From NCBI GenBank assembly GCA_044341025.1, contig JBIISM010000004.1:62001-126000 (forward strand): a stretch of DNA of 64,000 nt. Reading direction: 5' to 3'. Positions 33,842 to 42,940 of this stretch are shown in pieces (position 1 is the first letter of the stretch; each line of letters starts with the position of its first letter). The DNA is from JABMMZ01 sp044341025. Lineage in GTDB: Bacteria; Bacteroidota; Bacteroidia; NS11-12g; UBA955. The translations under genes were made by a program, and so were the position numbers. The notes below the pieces were generated by a model. It was not told the DNA's origin. It saw only the letters and a program-made list of their open reading frames with translations, and did no database searches.

Positions 33842-35038
33842 TTGAAGGTATTAATAATTGGAAGCAGAATTCCTTGGCCACTCAACGATGGCGGTGCCAT
33901 TGCCACTTACAACCTCTTGAAAGGCTTGTCAGAGCTTGGTGTAGAGGTGCATTACATGAGCCTTAACACCATAAAACATTTTGTAGATGAAGCGACAATC
34001 GCCAAAGAGTTTTCATTTTTGAAGGCAATAAAGCCATTTACAATTGACACCAAGATTTCTCCAATCAAAGCATTGTTAAATGTATTTCAAACCAGTTCTT
34101 ACAACATTGACCGTTTTACCTCATTAGAATTTAGAGACACTATTCAAGCGTACATCGATGAAAATAATTTCGATTTAATTCATTTTGAAGGGCTGTTTGT
34201 ATCTCAGTACATAGATTTAATAAAAACGAATATCCCTGCTCTACTGAGGCAGCACAATATTGAATTCCATATTTGGAAGACACTTGCAAACACGACTCAA
34301 TTTATTCCTAAAAGAATCTATTTAAATTTTCTCGCCAAGCGTCTTGAAAAATTTGAAAAAAGAATCATTCAAAAATTTGACGCCGTAGTCAGCATCACTG
34401 AAGAAGACAATCATTTCATTTCGACCCAAAACTTTAAGGGCCTACAATGCGCGATACCTGCGGGGATAGAGATTAAAGAAAACAAAGATTGTAAACTTGA
34501 TTACCATTCTATTTACCATATTGGTTCTATGGAATGGATGCCCAACCAAGAGGCTATGGCATGGTTCCACAACGGTATTTGGCCAAAAGTTACCAGCAAG
34601 AATAAGGATGTTAAATTTTATATGGCTGGTAAGAAGATGGCTGAATCTTATAATGCATGGAACACCGATCAATTTATTGTTGCTGGCGAGGTAAAAGATC
34701 AAGAAGCGTTTAAATCCAATAAATCAATTTTGGTTGTGCCGTTAAAAAGTGGCAGTGGCATACGTATAAAAACCATTGAAGCCATGTTGGCCAAAAAGGC
34801 AATTGTAACGACCAGTCAAGGTGCCTTGGGATTACCCATAAAACATCTTGAACATTGCTTAATTGCTGATGATTCAGAACAGTTTGCTCAAGCAATTATT
34901 TCTTTAACAAAAGACTTGGACTTACGCAATAAAATTGCAGAAAACGGCTACCACTTGGCCTTGCAAAATTTCAGCAATCAAGCTGTATCAATGCGTTGGG
35001 AAGAGTTTTATTTGAAATTAACTCACAACTCCATTTAG
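33842..35038 (+). CDS. GT4-family glycosyltransferase
   Basis: 398 residues, GT-B fold. The N-terminal Rossmann domain starts KVLIIGSRIPWPLNDGGAIA; the C-terminal half has IGSMEWMPNQEAMAWF, VVPLKSGSGIRIKTIEAMLA and a TSQGALGLPI loop, the nucleotide-sugar-binding E-x7-E region of GT4 enzymes. It probably adds a hexose to a surface polysaccharide or lipid; donor unknown. The start is TTG at 33842; a -7 element 7 nt upstream supports it. No other polysaccharide genes are adjacent. Confidence 0.87.
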   Translation: MKVLIIGSRIPWPLNDGGAIATYNLLKGLSELGVEVHYMSLNTIKHFVDEATIAKEFSFLKAIKPFTIDTKISPIKALLNVFQTSSYNIDRFTSLEFRDTIQAYIDENNFDLIHFEGLFVSQYIDLIKTNIPALLRQHNIEFHIWKTLANTTQFIPKRIYLNFLAKRLEKFEKRIIQKFDAVVSITEEDNHFISTQNFKGLQCAIPAGIEIKENKDCKLDYHSIYHIGSMEWMPNQEAMAWFHNGIWPKVTSKNKDVKFYMAGKKMAESYNAWNTDQFIVAGEVKDQEAFKSNKSILVVPLKSGSGIRIKTIEAMLAKKAIVTTSQGALGLPIKHLEHCLIADDSEQFAQAIISLTKDLDLRNKIAENGYHLALQNFSNQAVSMRWEEFYLKLTHNSI

Positions 35039-35109
35039 CAAAACGATAAATATAAACTGTATATAATTTGAATTGAAGCAAGTCCAAATAAAAGTCTAGA
35101 AAATCAACC

Positions 35110-35880
35110 TCAAATGAGCAGTTCCAAACCATCATAAGCCAAATGAAAACCATCAGGTAAATTCGCATCCACTTCATGGTGCAAGCCCAACTGGTGGCTG
35201 ATATGTGTAAAATAGACCTCAGGTATTTCTAATTCTTGTCCTAAAGCAATTGCCTCATCGAGGGTAAAATGGCTGATGTGCTTTTCTCTTCTGAGGGCAT
35301 TGAGCACCAATACTTTCGAACCTTTTATTTTTTCTTTTTCAGAATCAGAGATAAAATTGGCATCTGTTATGTAGGTAAAATCATTGATTCTAAAACCAAG
35401 CACAGGCAACTTATAGTGCATGACTTCAATCGGTTTGATGCAAACATCTCCAACATGAAAATCCAAATTGTTCTCAATGGTATTTAAATGTATATCAGGA
35501 ATTCCTGGGTATTTAAAATCGGAGAAAACATATTGATACTCGCGTTTGAGGGCCGTTTGAACTTGAACACTTGCATAAACATCAATGGCTCTTTTATTGA
35601 TGTAATTAAAGGCGCGGATATCGTCCATGCCTGCAATATGGTCTTTGTGTTCGTGGGTAAAAACTAGGGCATCGAGCGTTTTGGTTTCTGAGCGCAACAT
35701 TTGTTGACGGAAATCGGGGCCACTATCAAAAACGATGGTTTTTCCTGCACTTTCAACTTTTACACTGCTGCGGAGTCGATTATTTAAAGGGTCGGTACTT
35801 TGACAAATTTGACAAGGGCAAGCAATTAAGGGTACACCTTGAGAAGTTCCAGTTCCTAAAAAGGTGACCTTGGTTTGCAT
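35110..35880 (-). CDS. MBL-fold metallo-hydrolase (PhnP-like)
   Basis: 256 residues. The metallo-beta-lactamase ligands are visible: THEHKDHIAGMDDIR (HxHxDH), the Asp in YITDANFISD, and the last His in FTHISHQLG. The N-terminal GTGTSQGVPLIACPCQIC, with two paired Cys, is typical of the PhnP/RNase Z-like phosphodiesterase group. Cyclic phosphodiester or similar substrates are likely. Its ATG overlaps the stop of the pRiA4b ORF-3 gene by 1 nt, implying coupling. Confidence 0.88.
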   Translation of the reverse strand: MQTKVTFLGTGTSQGVPLIACPCQICQSTDPLNNRLRSSVKVESAGKTIVFDSGPDFRQQMLRSETKTLDALVFTHEHKDHIAGMDDIRAFNYINKRAIDVYASVQVQTALKREYQYVFSDFKYPGIPDIHLNTIENNLDFHVGDVCIKPIEVMHYKLPVLGFRINDFTYITDANFISDSEKEKIKGSKVLVLNALRREKHISHFTLDEAIALGQELEIPEVYFTHISHQLGLHHEVDANLPDGFHLAYDGLELLI

Positions 35881-36461
35881 TATAATTCTTCTTCGAAAGC
35901 AGCATCTTGTGATCCATCAAATTCATCCGAATCCTCATCAGGCTCCTCACCTTCTTCACCAAAACCTTCTTCATCAAAATCTTCATCAATCATAGGTGCA
36001 TGCTTGCTCACCAATTTATTGGCTATTTCATCAAACTCATTTTCATCAACGGTTTTGAATCTTCCAATACCTTCATTTTGCTTAGGTGCTTTGCCTACTG
36101 ATTTGAAAACAAATGGATATGCAATTCCGCTAACATCATTTTGAATGCTTTGCAATTCAATATTTAAGGTCCAATTTTCATTAAAATCTGTGATAAAAAT
36201 AAATTTTTGGTGCGGGTCGTTGATATGGTCTTTCAATTTGGATGTTTCCATCAGCAATTTCCCCGTGTCTTTGAGGCTTATTTCCTTGCCTTTTCTCCAA
36301 TTGTCATCAGAACAATAAAACGAGCTTGGCAAATCTTTTTTAAACCCAATAGAATCTAACACGACTTCGTGTAAACTTAAAAACGAAGCAGAAGGTGCTA
36401 TGTCAATAACACGAAAGATTTCTTCTTCTTCTTCAAACCAAACTTTAAAACGGTAAATCAT
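35880..36461 (-). CDS. pRiA4b ORF-3 / IS1096 passenger TnpR-like domain protein
   Basis: 193 residues. The beta-rich domain with FKVWFEEEEEIFRVIDIAPSA, LHEVVLDSIGFKKD and SSFYCSDDNWRKGKEIS matches the PRiA4_ORF3 family, which is often found as an IS passenger but also as a stand-alone chromosomal gene in Bacteroidota. The C terminus is an acidic tail (about residues 160-193, mostly D and E). There is no transposase beside it. It is coupled to the MBL hydrolase. Its molecular role is unknown. Confidence 0.8.
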   Translation of the reverse strand: MIYRFKVWFEEEEEIFRVIDIAPSASFLSLHEVVLDSIGFKKDLPSSFYCSDDNWRKGKEISLKDTGKLLMETSKLKDHINDPHQKFIFITDFNENWTLNIELQSIQNDVSGIAYPFVFKSVGKAPKQNEGIGRFKTVDENEFDEIANKLVSKHAPMIDEDFDEEGFGEEGEEPDEDSDEFDGSQDAAFEEEL

Positions 36462-36469
36462 ATACTCTG

Positions 36470-36477
36470 CAAATGTA
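36470..36477 (-). promoter_or_regulatory. -7 promoter element for the pRiA4b ORF-3 gene
   Basis: TACATTTG on the minus strand, an exact TAnnTTTG match, 8 nt before the ATG at 36461; it lies between this gene and cca. Confidence 0.55.
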
Positions 36478-36478
36478 A

Positions 36479-37909
36479 TTATATTTTTATTTTTTCTTCT
36501 ATGCCCATTTCATTGGCTTTTTTAATTAAAAAAAGCATAGCAGTTTCTTTGTTATCCTCAACATCTCCGTCGAGAATTGCTTGTTTAACTATAGCTTTCA
36601 GATGGCCAATATCTTGTTTTTTAACGATGTTAAACGCATTCATGATATCTAAACCAGTAACTGGTGGTTGCCAGTTTCTCAAGTAATCGCGCTCAAGTAC
36701 ATCTTTGATTTTAATTTCAACTTGCGCAAAATTCTTTTTGATGCGCTCAACCTTCTTTTCGTTTTTACTGGTAATATCGCTTTTACACAGCAACATTAAA
36801 GAATCGATATCCTCACCCACTTCCATCATTAAGCGCCTAACCGCACTATCGGTAACAATCTCTTGAGACAAAACAATTGGTCTGAGGTGCAAAAGAACCA
36901 TTTTCTCTACAAACTTCATTTTCTCATTAAGAGGCAATTTTAATTTGGCGAAAATTGGTTTAACCATTCTGCTGCCCTTGTCTTCATGTCCATGAAAAGT
37001 CCAACCTATGCCTGGTTCAAAGCGCTTGGTTGCCGGTTTTGCAATATCATGCAAAATAGCGGCCCAACGCAACCACAAGTCTTTACTTAGCATCGCTAAG
37101 TTGTCCAGCACTTGTAAAGTATGGTAAAAATTGTCTTTATGGCTTAAATTGTTTTTTGTTTCAACGCCATACAAATCGACCATTTCAGGGAAAATCAATT
37201 TCAACAAACCAGTGTCAAATAAATATTCAAACCCGATGGACGGCATAGGAGAAAGTATAATTTTATTCAGCTCGTCGGTTATACGTTCTTGTGAGATGAT
37301 TGAAATTCTTTCTTTGTTTCTTTCTATCCCATCAAACGTTTTCTCATCTATTCTAAATCCCAATTGCGAGGCAAATCTTATGGCTCTAAGCATACGCAAT
37401 GGATCGTCGCTAAAGGTCGTATCAGGATCGAGAGGCGTTCTAATAATTTGCTTATCTAAATCATCGATGCCGCCAAATGGATCCAACAAATGCCCGAAAT
37501 TAATTTCATTCAATGAGATGCCCATTGCATTTATACTAAGGTCTCTCCTTTCTTGGTCATCTTTCAACGTACCCTCTTCAACTAAAGGTTTGCGGCTCTC
37601 TCGTCTGTAGCTTTCTTTACGGGCACCTACAAATTCAATAATTAAATCATTGTATAAAATTTGAGCGGTTCCGAAGTTCTCGAAGTAAGTCAATTTAACT
37701 TTTTTTAAGTCCGACGCTACTTTTTTCGCAAAATCAATTCCTTTACCTACTACAACAATATCAATATCCTTGCTCTCTCTTTGCAAGTAAATATCCCTTA
37801 CAAAACCTCCAATCAAATAAATTTCTATTCCGTCCCTATCGGCAACACGTCCTATTCGGCGAAACAAATCCTCATATTCTTCAAACAGATTGGGGCTTGG
37901 AAAATTCAT
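36479..37909 (-). CDS. cca: tRNA nucleotidyltransferase (CCA-adding), with HD domain
   Basis: About 476 residues. The polymerase-beta motif is LIGGFVRDIYL then KDIDIVVVG (metal-binding DxD); the helical neck follows, and an HD phosphohydrolase-like domain (WAAILHDIAKPATKRF) is in the C-terminal half. It adds or repairs the 3' CCA of tRNAs, which is essential here since none of the five tRNAs in the window encodes CCA. I chose the ATG at 37909; a TATTTTTG element at 37914-37921 rules out the longer frame to 37936. Confidence 0.94.
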   Translation of the reverse strand: MNFPSPNLFEEYEDLFRRIGRVADRDGIEIYLIGGFVRDIYLQRESKDIDIVVVGKGIDFAKKVASDLKKVKLTYFENFGTAQILYNDLIIEFVGARKESYRRESRKPLVEEGTLKDDQERRDLSINAMGISLNEINFGHLLDPFGGIDDLDKQIIRTPLDPDTTFSDDPLRMLRAIRFASQLGFRIDEKTFDGIERNKERISIISQERITDELNKIILSPMPSIGFEYLFDTGLLKLIFPEMVDLYGVETKNNLSHKDNFYHTLQVLDNLAMLSKDLWLRWAAILHDIAKPATKRFEPGIGWTFHGHEDKGSRMVKPIFAKLKLPLNEKMKFVEKMVLLHLRPIVLSQEIVTDSAVRRLMMEVGEDIDSLMLLCKSDITSKNEKKVERIKKNFAQVEIKIKDVLERDYLRNWQPPVTGLDIMNAFNIVKKQDIGHLKAIVKQAILDGDVEDNKETAMLFLIKKANEMGIEEKIKI

Positions 37910-37913
37910 CGCA

Positions 37914-37921
37914 CAAAAATA
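37914..37921 (-). promoter_or_regulatory. -7 promoter element for cca
   Basis: TATTTTTG on the minus strand, an exact TAnnTTTG match, with only 4 nt to the chosen ATG at 37909. Confidence 0.5.
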
Positions 37922-38010
37922 CATTAAAATTGGCAATTGAAGTGCTAAAAATGATTGAATTTCAAATTGAAACTGAATCTAAAAATGAAGAGTCATAATG
38001 AATAAAGTTC

Positions 38011-38018
38011 TATATTTG
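38011..38018 (+). promoter_or_regulatory. -7 promoter element for the YtcJ-like gene
   Basis: TATATTTG, an exact TAnnTTTG match, 10 nt before the ATG at 38029. It is bracketed by a 9-bp inverted repeat (37993-38001 and 38024-38032). Confidence 0.5.
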
Positions 38019-38028
38019 ATGACTCATT

Positions 38029-39705
38029 ATGAAGATATTTTTAATTTCATTCAGCCTTGTTTTCTTTGGGCTTGCTTGTCAGAACAAGAGTAAAACTGTG
38101 GTAGACCGCATTATATACAATGCCCATATTATTACAATGGATGACTCCTTGCAAGAAGCTGAAGTAATGGTTATAAAAAATGGCAAAATACTTGCAATCG
38201 GGAACAAGTCACTATTAGAGAAATACATCTGCAGAGAAGGCAATATACAAGACCTAAAAGGACAATATGTTTATCCAGGTTTAATCGATGCCCATTGCCA
38301 TTTTTATGGCTATGCAAAAACATTGTTAACCTGTAATTTGGTTGGAACCAAGTCGTGGGGCGATGTGTTAAGCCGCCTGGATACTTTTGTAAAAAACAAT
38401 CCTGGTGCTTGGATTCAAGGCCGTGGATGGGATCAAAACGATTGGGCCATTAAAGAATACCCAAGCAATGACAGTTTAAACAGACGTTATCCCAATACAC
38501 CAGTTATCTTAAAAAGAATTGACGGGCATGCTGCCATTTGCAACAACAAAGCTTTAGAAATAGCGGGGATTATACCTGTTCAAAATACATCAATAAAAAT
38601 ATTACTACTGCCTGCAATAAAACAAATTGATGGCGGTGAAATTATTCTAAAAAGTGGAAGTCCTACTGGTGTATTAATAGACAACGCGGTTGACTTGGTT
38701 CAAAAATTTGTTTTAGAGCCAAGTCAAGAAGAATTGGTGAAGGTGTTGCAGAAAGCAGAAAAAGAATGCTATGCCTTTGGATTAACCACTTTAGCTGACG
38801 CTGGTTTGGATATTTCTGACTGTACATTTTTAGATTCTATATCTGGAAAAAAATTAATTTCAATTTACTTGTATCTTATGGTAAATCCTAATGTAGCAGG
38901 TCTCAAGTATGCGCAAGAAAATGGAATTTCAGAAAACAACAACACCTATATTGGCAGTTTTAAATTGTATGCAGATGGCTCTCTTGGAAGCCGAGGGGCG
39001 AAGATGAAGCGTGACTATTGCGACCAGCGCATGCATGCTGGGATGTTAATGAACAGTCCAAAATATTATGAAGAATTTTGCAATACGGTATACCATAAAA
39101 CCCAATACCAAGTAAACACCCATTGTATTGGCGATTCAGCCAATAAATTGATTTTAGAATTGTATGGAAAACTATTAAAACCAATGGACGATAGACGGTG
39201 GAGAATTGAACACGCACAAATTTTAGACCCTAGCGATTTTTATTTATTTGGTAAATATGGAATTATTCCAAGTGTGCAACCAACACACGCCAGCAGCGAT
39301 GCTCCTTGGGTTAAAGACAGGATTTGTGAAGAGAGAATGGCGGGAGCATATGCCTATAAAACCTTATTAAATCAAAATGGATATTTACCCTTAGGGACAG
39401 ATTTTCCGGTAGAATATATCAATCCAATTTTCACCTTCTACAGCGCCGTTTTCAGACAAAATGCAAATATGCCTGAACAAGAACCCTTTTTAGCGAATGA
39501 AAGTTTAAGCCATTTGGAAGCCCTTAAAGGCATGACCATTTGGGCTGCAAAAGCTTGTAAATTAGAGCACAGAAAAGGAAGCTTAGCCTTAGGAAAAGAC
39601 GCTGATTTTGTGGTAATGGATAAGAATTTATTAAGCATTAAAAAAGACGAGCTGTTGAAAACAAAAATTATTTCAACCTATAGAGCTGGCATTAAAGTCT
39701 ATTAA
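38029..39705 (+). CDS. YtcJ-like amidohydrolase, lipoprotein
   Basis: 558 residues. Lipoprotein signal ending in FFGLACQ. Then the amidohydrolase fold: metal site GLIDAHCHFYG near residue 84, GRGWDQNDW, a later DAGLDIS stretch, THCIGDSAN, RIEHAQILDP and TDFPVEYINP, closing with the small beta-sandwich (ADFVVMDKNLL). These are typical of the YtcJ/AmdE family of exported or periplasmic amidohydrolases. The substrate is unknown. Confidence 0.9.
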   Translation: MKIFLISFSLVFFGLACQNKSKTVVDRIIYNAHIITMDDSLQEAEVMVIKNGKILAIGNKSLLEKYICREGNIQDLKGQYVYPGLIDAHCHFYGYAKTLLTCNLVGTKSWGDVLSRLDTFVKNNPGAWIQGRGWDQNDWAIKEYPSNDSLNRRYPNTPVILKRIDGHAAICNNKALEIAGIIPVQNTSIKILLLPAIKQIDGGEIILKSGSPTGVLIDNAVDLVQKFVLEPSQEELVKVLQKAEKECYAFGLTTLADAGLDISDCTFLDSISGKKLISIYLYLMVNPNVAGLKYAQENGISENNNTYIGSFKLYADGSLGSRGAKMKRDYCDQRMHAGMLMNSPKYYEEFCNTVYHKTQYQVNTHCIGDSANKLILELYGKLLKPMDDRRWRIEHAQILDPSDFYLFGKYGIIPSVQPTHASSDAPWVKDRICEERMAGAYAYKTLLNQNGYLPLGTDFPVEYINPIFTFYSAVFRQNANMPEQEPFLANESLSHLEALKGMTIWAAKACKLEHRKGSLALGKDADFVVMDKNLLSIKKDELLKTKIISTYRAGIKVY

Positions 39706-39730
39706 ATTAGGCTAATTACCCAAAGCTTTA

Positions 39731-40276
39731 TTAAGCGCACTCATTTTGAATTTGGAAATACTCTTGTTTGCTAAGTTTGTATAAATAATCCAAACGTTTC
39801 AATTCTGTATTGTAGTATTCGCTCACAAAATTTAGCTGCTTCTCGATAATTTTAAGCGAAGCGATGTTAAAAGAATCTGATTCTGCAGATACAGATTCTG
39901 CATGTTCATTTTCAAATGCATGTTTAACCAAACCATTGAAAACTTCGCTGCCTATGCCCAAGCGCCAAAACTTTTTGTTTAGTCTATAACCTAACTCAAT
40001 TTCCTTTGCGCTGTTGTTAGAGAATACACAGATACCAATAAATTCATGGTTTACTTTATTTTCTATTGCCCAAATCCAGAAATCATTTTCAGGCGTATTG
40101 TATTGATGAATGATGCGGTTGAAATCGAGTAAACTTTTAGCTGCATCAATTCCGTTGGTCTCGGTATAAAACATCACCTCGTTGTCGGCATGCAAATCGG
40201 AGAAGTCCAATAAATCATCAATTATTAGGCGCCTAATGAGCAATCTATTGGTTTGAAATATGGAGGAAATTTGCAA
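39731..40276 (-). CDS. GNAT-family N-acetyltransferase (RimJ-like)
   Basis: About 181 residues. FQTNRLLIRRLIIDDLLDFS is the usual start of RimJ/RimL-type proteins; the acetyl-CoA-binding region is FWRLGIGSEVFNGLVKHAF. Probably acetylates a small molecule or a protein N terminus. The start is uncertain: TTG at 40276 is the best fit; a longer frame to 40321 adds a Phe-rich, unlikely N terminus. Confidence 0.78.
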   Translation of the reverse strand: MQISSIFQTNRLLIRRLIIDDLLDFSDLHADNEVMFYTETNGIDAAKSLLDFNRIIHQYNTPENDFWIWAIENKVNHEFIGICVFSNNSAKEIELGYRLNKKFWRLGIGSEVFNGLVKHAFENEHAESVSAESDSFNIASLKIIEKQLNFVSEYYNTELKRLDYLYKLSKQEYFQIQNECA

Positions 40277-40406
40277 AAAAGTAAAATTAAAAGTATGATT
40301 GAAAAACAAATTAAAACACACTTAAATTTTATAGAGACTAAAAGAGAAATGATAGTAATATGAATAAATATCTAAACAAAGGTAACTATAATTTAATGAT
40401 AAATTT

Positions 40407-41051
40407 TCAATGTTTACTAAACCATTCCATATGTTTCAAACCATTGTTGCAATAATTGGGGTCATGGGTTTTTGCACGCCCATTTTCAGGGAATGGAGAA
40501 CCTGTATTATGAATGTGAAATGCATCCTTGAATTTCTTTTCCTTCAAAGTTTCCCCATAGGTTAAATCTATCCATTTCGCACCATAATAAACGGCTTGAT
40601 CTTCGCGAATATCTCTAATTTTAATGTTCAACAATAGACATTTATACCCCATTAACTGAAATGGACCCCAGCTGCTGGCTAAATTTCTCAAAGCTTCATC
40701 GTTTGCATCTTGCAACATTTCAGGTGTAACATGCTCATAATTGCTTAATTGTTTGAATTTGACTTTTTTCAATTTGCGGTAAACATGGTCTTCAAAACGT
40801 GCTTGGAACTTTTTCTTGCCGCTGCATTCCAGCATACATAAAGCTTTAAGATAGGAAGCTGATAGACCAAATACATTGGCCGCACTATCGATAGCAGCTC
40901 CATAGTTTTTAATTACCATTTCCTTGCCCCCGCGGGTATCGCCGGGTCCAAAAAATTTACCCGGTTTTAAGACAGGAAGAGCATACATCAGAAATACAAC
41001 CAATGACAGGAGAATAATAAATAAAATAAATAACGGTTTTAGCGATTTCAT
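40407..41051 (-). CDS. lysozyme-fold muramidase/transglycosylase-like protein, membrane anchored
   Basis: 214 residues. N-terminal membrane anchor (PLFILFIILLSLVVFLMYALP). The rest shows the lysozyme-like pattern: a possible catalytic Glu in ALCMLECSGKKKF, a downstream ASSWGPFQLMG loop as in SLT/N-acetylmuramidase domains, and VYYGAKWIDLTYG. It is therefore probably a peptidoglycan-cleaving enzyme at the inner membrane, though similarity is at motif level. Its ATG overlaps the upstream copper-monooxygenase gene by 4 nt. Confidence 0.7.
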   Translation of the reverse strand: MKSLKPLFILFIILLSLVVFLMYALPVLKPGKFFGPGDTRGGKEMVIKNYGAAIDSAANVFGLSASYLKALCMLECSGKKKFQARFEDHVYRKLKKVKFKQLSNYEHVTPEMLQDANDEALRNLASSWGPFQLMGYKCLLLNIKIRDIREDQAVYYGAKWIDLTYGETLKEKKFKDAFHIHNTGSPFPENGRAKTHDPNYCNNGLKHMEWFSKH

Positions 41052-42418
41052 GGTTTGGATAGGTCAATTAGTTCATCCCCTTTTTGATACGGCATATACG
41101 TGATAATGAACTGAAGCATTTCATCTGTGGTACGCATACTTGCACCAGCATTCTCAAATCGTTCACTTATTGTTTTCGGGGGATTATTGGGGTTATTGGG
41201 ATTTTTTAAGGTGTTGTCAAATATTGCTTCTAAAACAATGGTGCTTCCTTTTGGTACTCTTTGAGGCGATTGGTAGGTGTAGAAATATTGCCAGCGAAAT
41301 TGCCAGTTAGGGATGGAAATTAATTTCAGAGTATCACCATTTGGCTTTAATGCGTAGGCTTTAAACGACTTGCCAATTAAATGCATGTGTGGGTTAACGG
41401 TCAAAATAGAGATGTCGTTGTAGATGGTTAATTTGGATACATGCTTGCTTATGCTGTTCGGTTTTACGACCAATGGCGGCAATATTTCAGAGACACCATT
41501 GGTGCCCATCATCAATTCATAGGTTGCCCGCTGAGGCGCTTGGTCTGAAAAGTAAACATAGATTTTAGACCTGTCAATTAAATGTTTGCGCGAGGGTCCA
41601 AAGTGAAAATCATTGGCGACAAAAGCCCCTTTCTTCCCCATCAAAAAACCACCAATTCCTTTTGGATATTTAACCCCGTAAGCTCCTGGCAAATAATTGA
41701 CAGCCGAATGCACACGAAAAGGAATACTACCATCGGCATTCACTAAATTCATTTCCATAAATTCTTTTGAATAGTTCGCTGATTCGATATCGGTTTTCAT
41801 CCGACCTAAGAAAGGATCACTTTGATCAGCGAACCTTAAGTAATGACCGTTGACATGGTGGGCATATTGGTATTGCCCAGGAATAAATTCCAAAGCTCTA
41901 ACATAGCGCTCTTGGTTCATTTGATAAGGCAATTTAACCACATAAAAACGGTCTTTATTGTCATTTAAAATTTCAATGTCTTGAAAATTCAAAATTAAAT
42001 CTGGCTTACCAAGTGAAGACAGATTGTTTTCAAAATTGGGATACTTCAAAGCAGACAAATCACCTTTAGGACATTTGTTTTTAAACCAATTTTGAATTTG
42101 TTCTTTTTCAAAATCAGACAAAACCCTTTCATTTAAAAAATGACTGTAATTATGGTCTGCAGGCCAAGGAGGCATATAACCTTTAGCTGTCACAAAAGCA
42201 ACCATTTTAGCACGTTTTGCCACATCATGGTATGTCATTAATTGAAAAGGGGCTGTGCCATTTTTATGGTGGCAAGGAGAACATTTGCTGTGAATAATTG
42301 GGGCAATATCATTTGCAAAGTTTGGAACCGGTTTGAGGCTGCAGGCATTCCAAACAATACTAATTAGGCTCAATAAAACAACCAACAGCTTTGGTATATG
42401 GTATTTTAATGGCTTCAT
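41048..42418 (-). CDS. cytochrome c / copper type II monooxygenase (PHM-like) fusion
   Basis: 456 residues with an N-terminal signal that may be a lipobox (IVWNACS). An N-terminal cytochrome c segment has the heme site CSPCHH (about residue 47) and the distal Met in GYMPPWP. The C-terminal part has His motifs of peptidylglycine alpha-hydroxylating/dopamine beta-type monooxygenases: YAHHVNGHY, ANDFHFGP and NPHMHLIG. A periplasmic oxygenase fed by its own heme is the likely role. A low-complexity NNP run is near the end. It overlaps the redoxin gene by 59 nt and the lysozyme-like gene by 4 nt. Confidence 0.8.
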   Translation of the reverse strand: MKPLKYHIPKLLVVLLSLISIVWNACSLKPVPNFANDIAPIIHSKCSPCHHKNGTAPFQLMTYHDVAKRAKMVAFVTAKGYMPPWPADHNYSHFLNERVLSDFEKEQIQNWFKNKCPKGDLSALKYPNFENNLSSLGKPDLILNFQDIEILNDNKDRFYVVKLPYQMNQERYVRALEFIPGQYQYAHHVNGHYLRFADQSDPFLGRMKTDIESANYSKEFMEMNLVNADGSIPFRVHSAVNYLPGAYGVKYPKGIGGFLMGKKGAFVANDFHFGPSRKHLIDRSKIYVYFSDQAPQRATYELMMGTNGVSEILPPLVVKPNSISKHVSKLTIYNDISILTVNPHMHLIGKSFKAYALKPNGDTLKLISIPNWQFRWQYFYTYQSPQRVPKGSTIVLEAIFDNTLKNPNNPNNPPKTISERFENAGASMRTTDEMLQFIITYMPYQKGDELIDLSKP

Positions 42419-42899
42419 TTTTATGCAGCGAATTTAGTGCATTCTCAATATAATTTATACTTGCACTTGATTTTGATGTGCCAATTGAGGTAAAACGGTC
42501 GTCAATCAAACCACTGTAATATGTTTTATTGTCTTTTCTGATGATTGCCTCCGGAGTCGTATTCGCTTTCAATTGTTTGGTTAATCTATAATCTGAGTCT
42601 AGGATAACACGGTTAAAACTGATAGAATCAAAATCACACATTTCTTTGATCATTTCTTTGCTTTGTAGACCTGGAAAAACATAATAAACTTGGGCACTAT
42701 CTAATGCCATTGACTTAAAAGTCCCTTGGTATTTTTGACAAATGGGACATTCTGTATTGAGAAAAACAAAAACACATATTTCTGAATTTAATGCGATTTT
42801 ATCGCCCGATAAGATTTGAAATGAAGGGGTTTTATTACAAGCAAAAAGAGCAAAAATTATTGCACTAAAGCAAACAAGATACAAAATGACATTTTTCAC
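42360..42899 (-). CDS. redoxin/thioredoxin-like lipoprotein
   Basis: 179 residues. Signal with lipobox (FALFACN). A thioredoxin-like fold with NTECPICQKY as the active-site CxxC, then a TPEAII cis-proline motif (ANTTPEAIIR), and an unusual C-terminal tail KAVGCFIEPN with a third Cys. Tails of this type occur in redoxins that sit next to copper-monooxygenase/cytochrome proteins. It probably delivers reducing power or metallates the next protein. The last 59 nt overlap the monooxygenase frame, implying tight coupling. Confidence 0.8.
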   Translation of the reverse strand: MKNVILYLVCFSAIIFALFACNKTPSFQILSGDKIALNSEICVFVFLNTECPICQKYQGTFKSMALDSAQVYYVFPGLQSKEMIKEMCDFDSISFNRVILDSDYRLTKQLKANTTPEAIIRKDNKTYYSGLIDDRFTSIGTSKSSASINYIENALNSLHKNEAIKIPYTKAVGCFIEPN

Positions 42900-42940
42900 T
42901 CATGCAAAATTAGTTAAAAAAAAATTAAGCCAACAAGACA

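Noticed and set aside
37993..38032. 9-bp inverted repeat around the YtcJ-like promoter (TCATAATGA / TCATTATGA)
   Set aside because: Short, AT-rich and includes the start codon; could be chance without comparative data.
41160..41220. Short repeat near GGGATTATTGGGGTTATTGGG
   Set aside because: It encodes a NNP-like low-complexity stretch in the monooxygenase frame, not a tandem repeat element.
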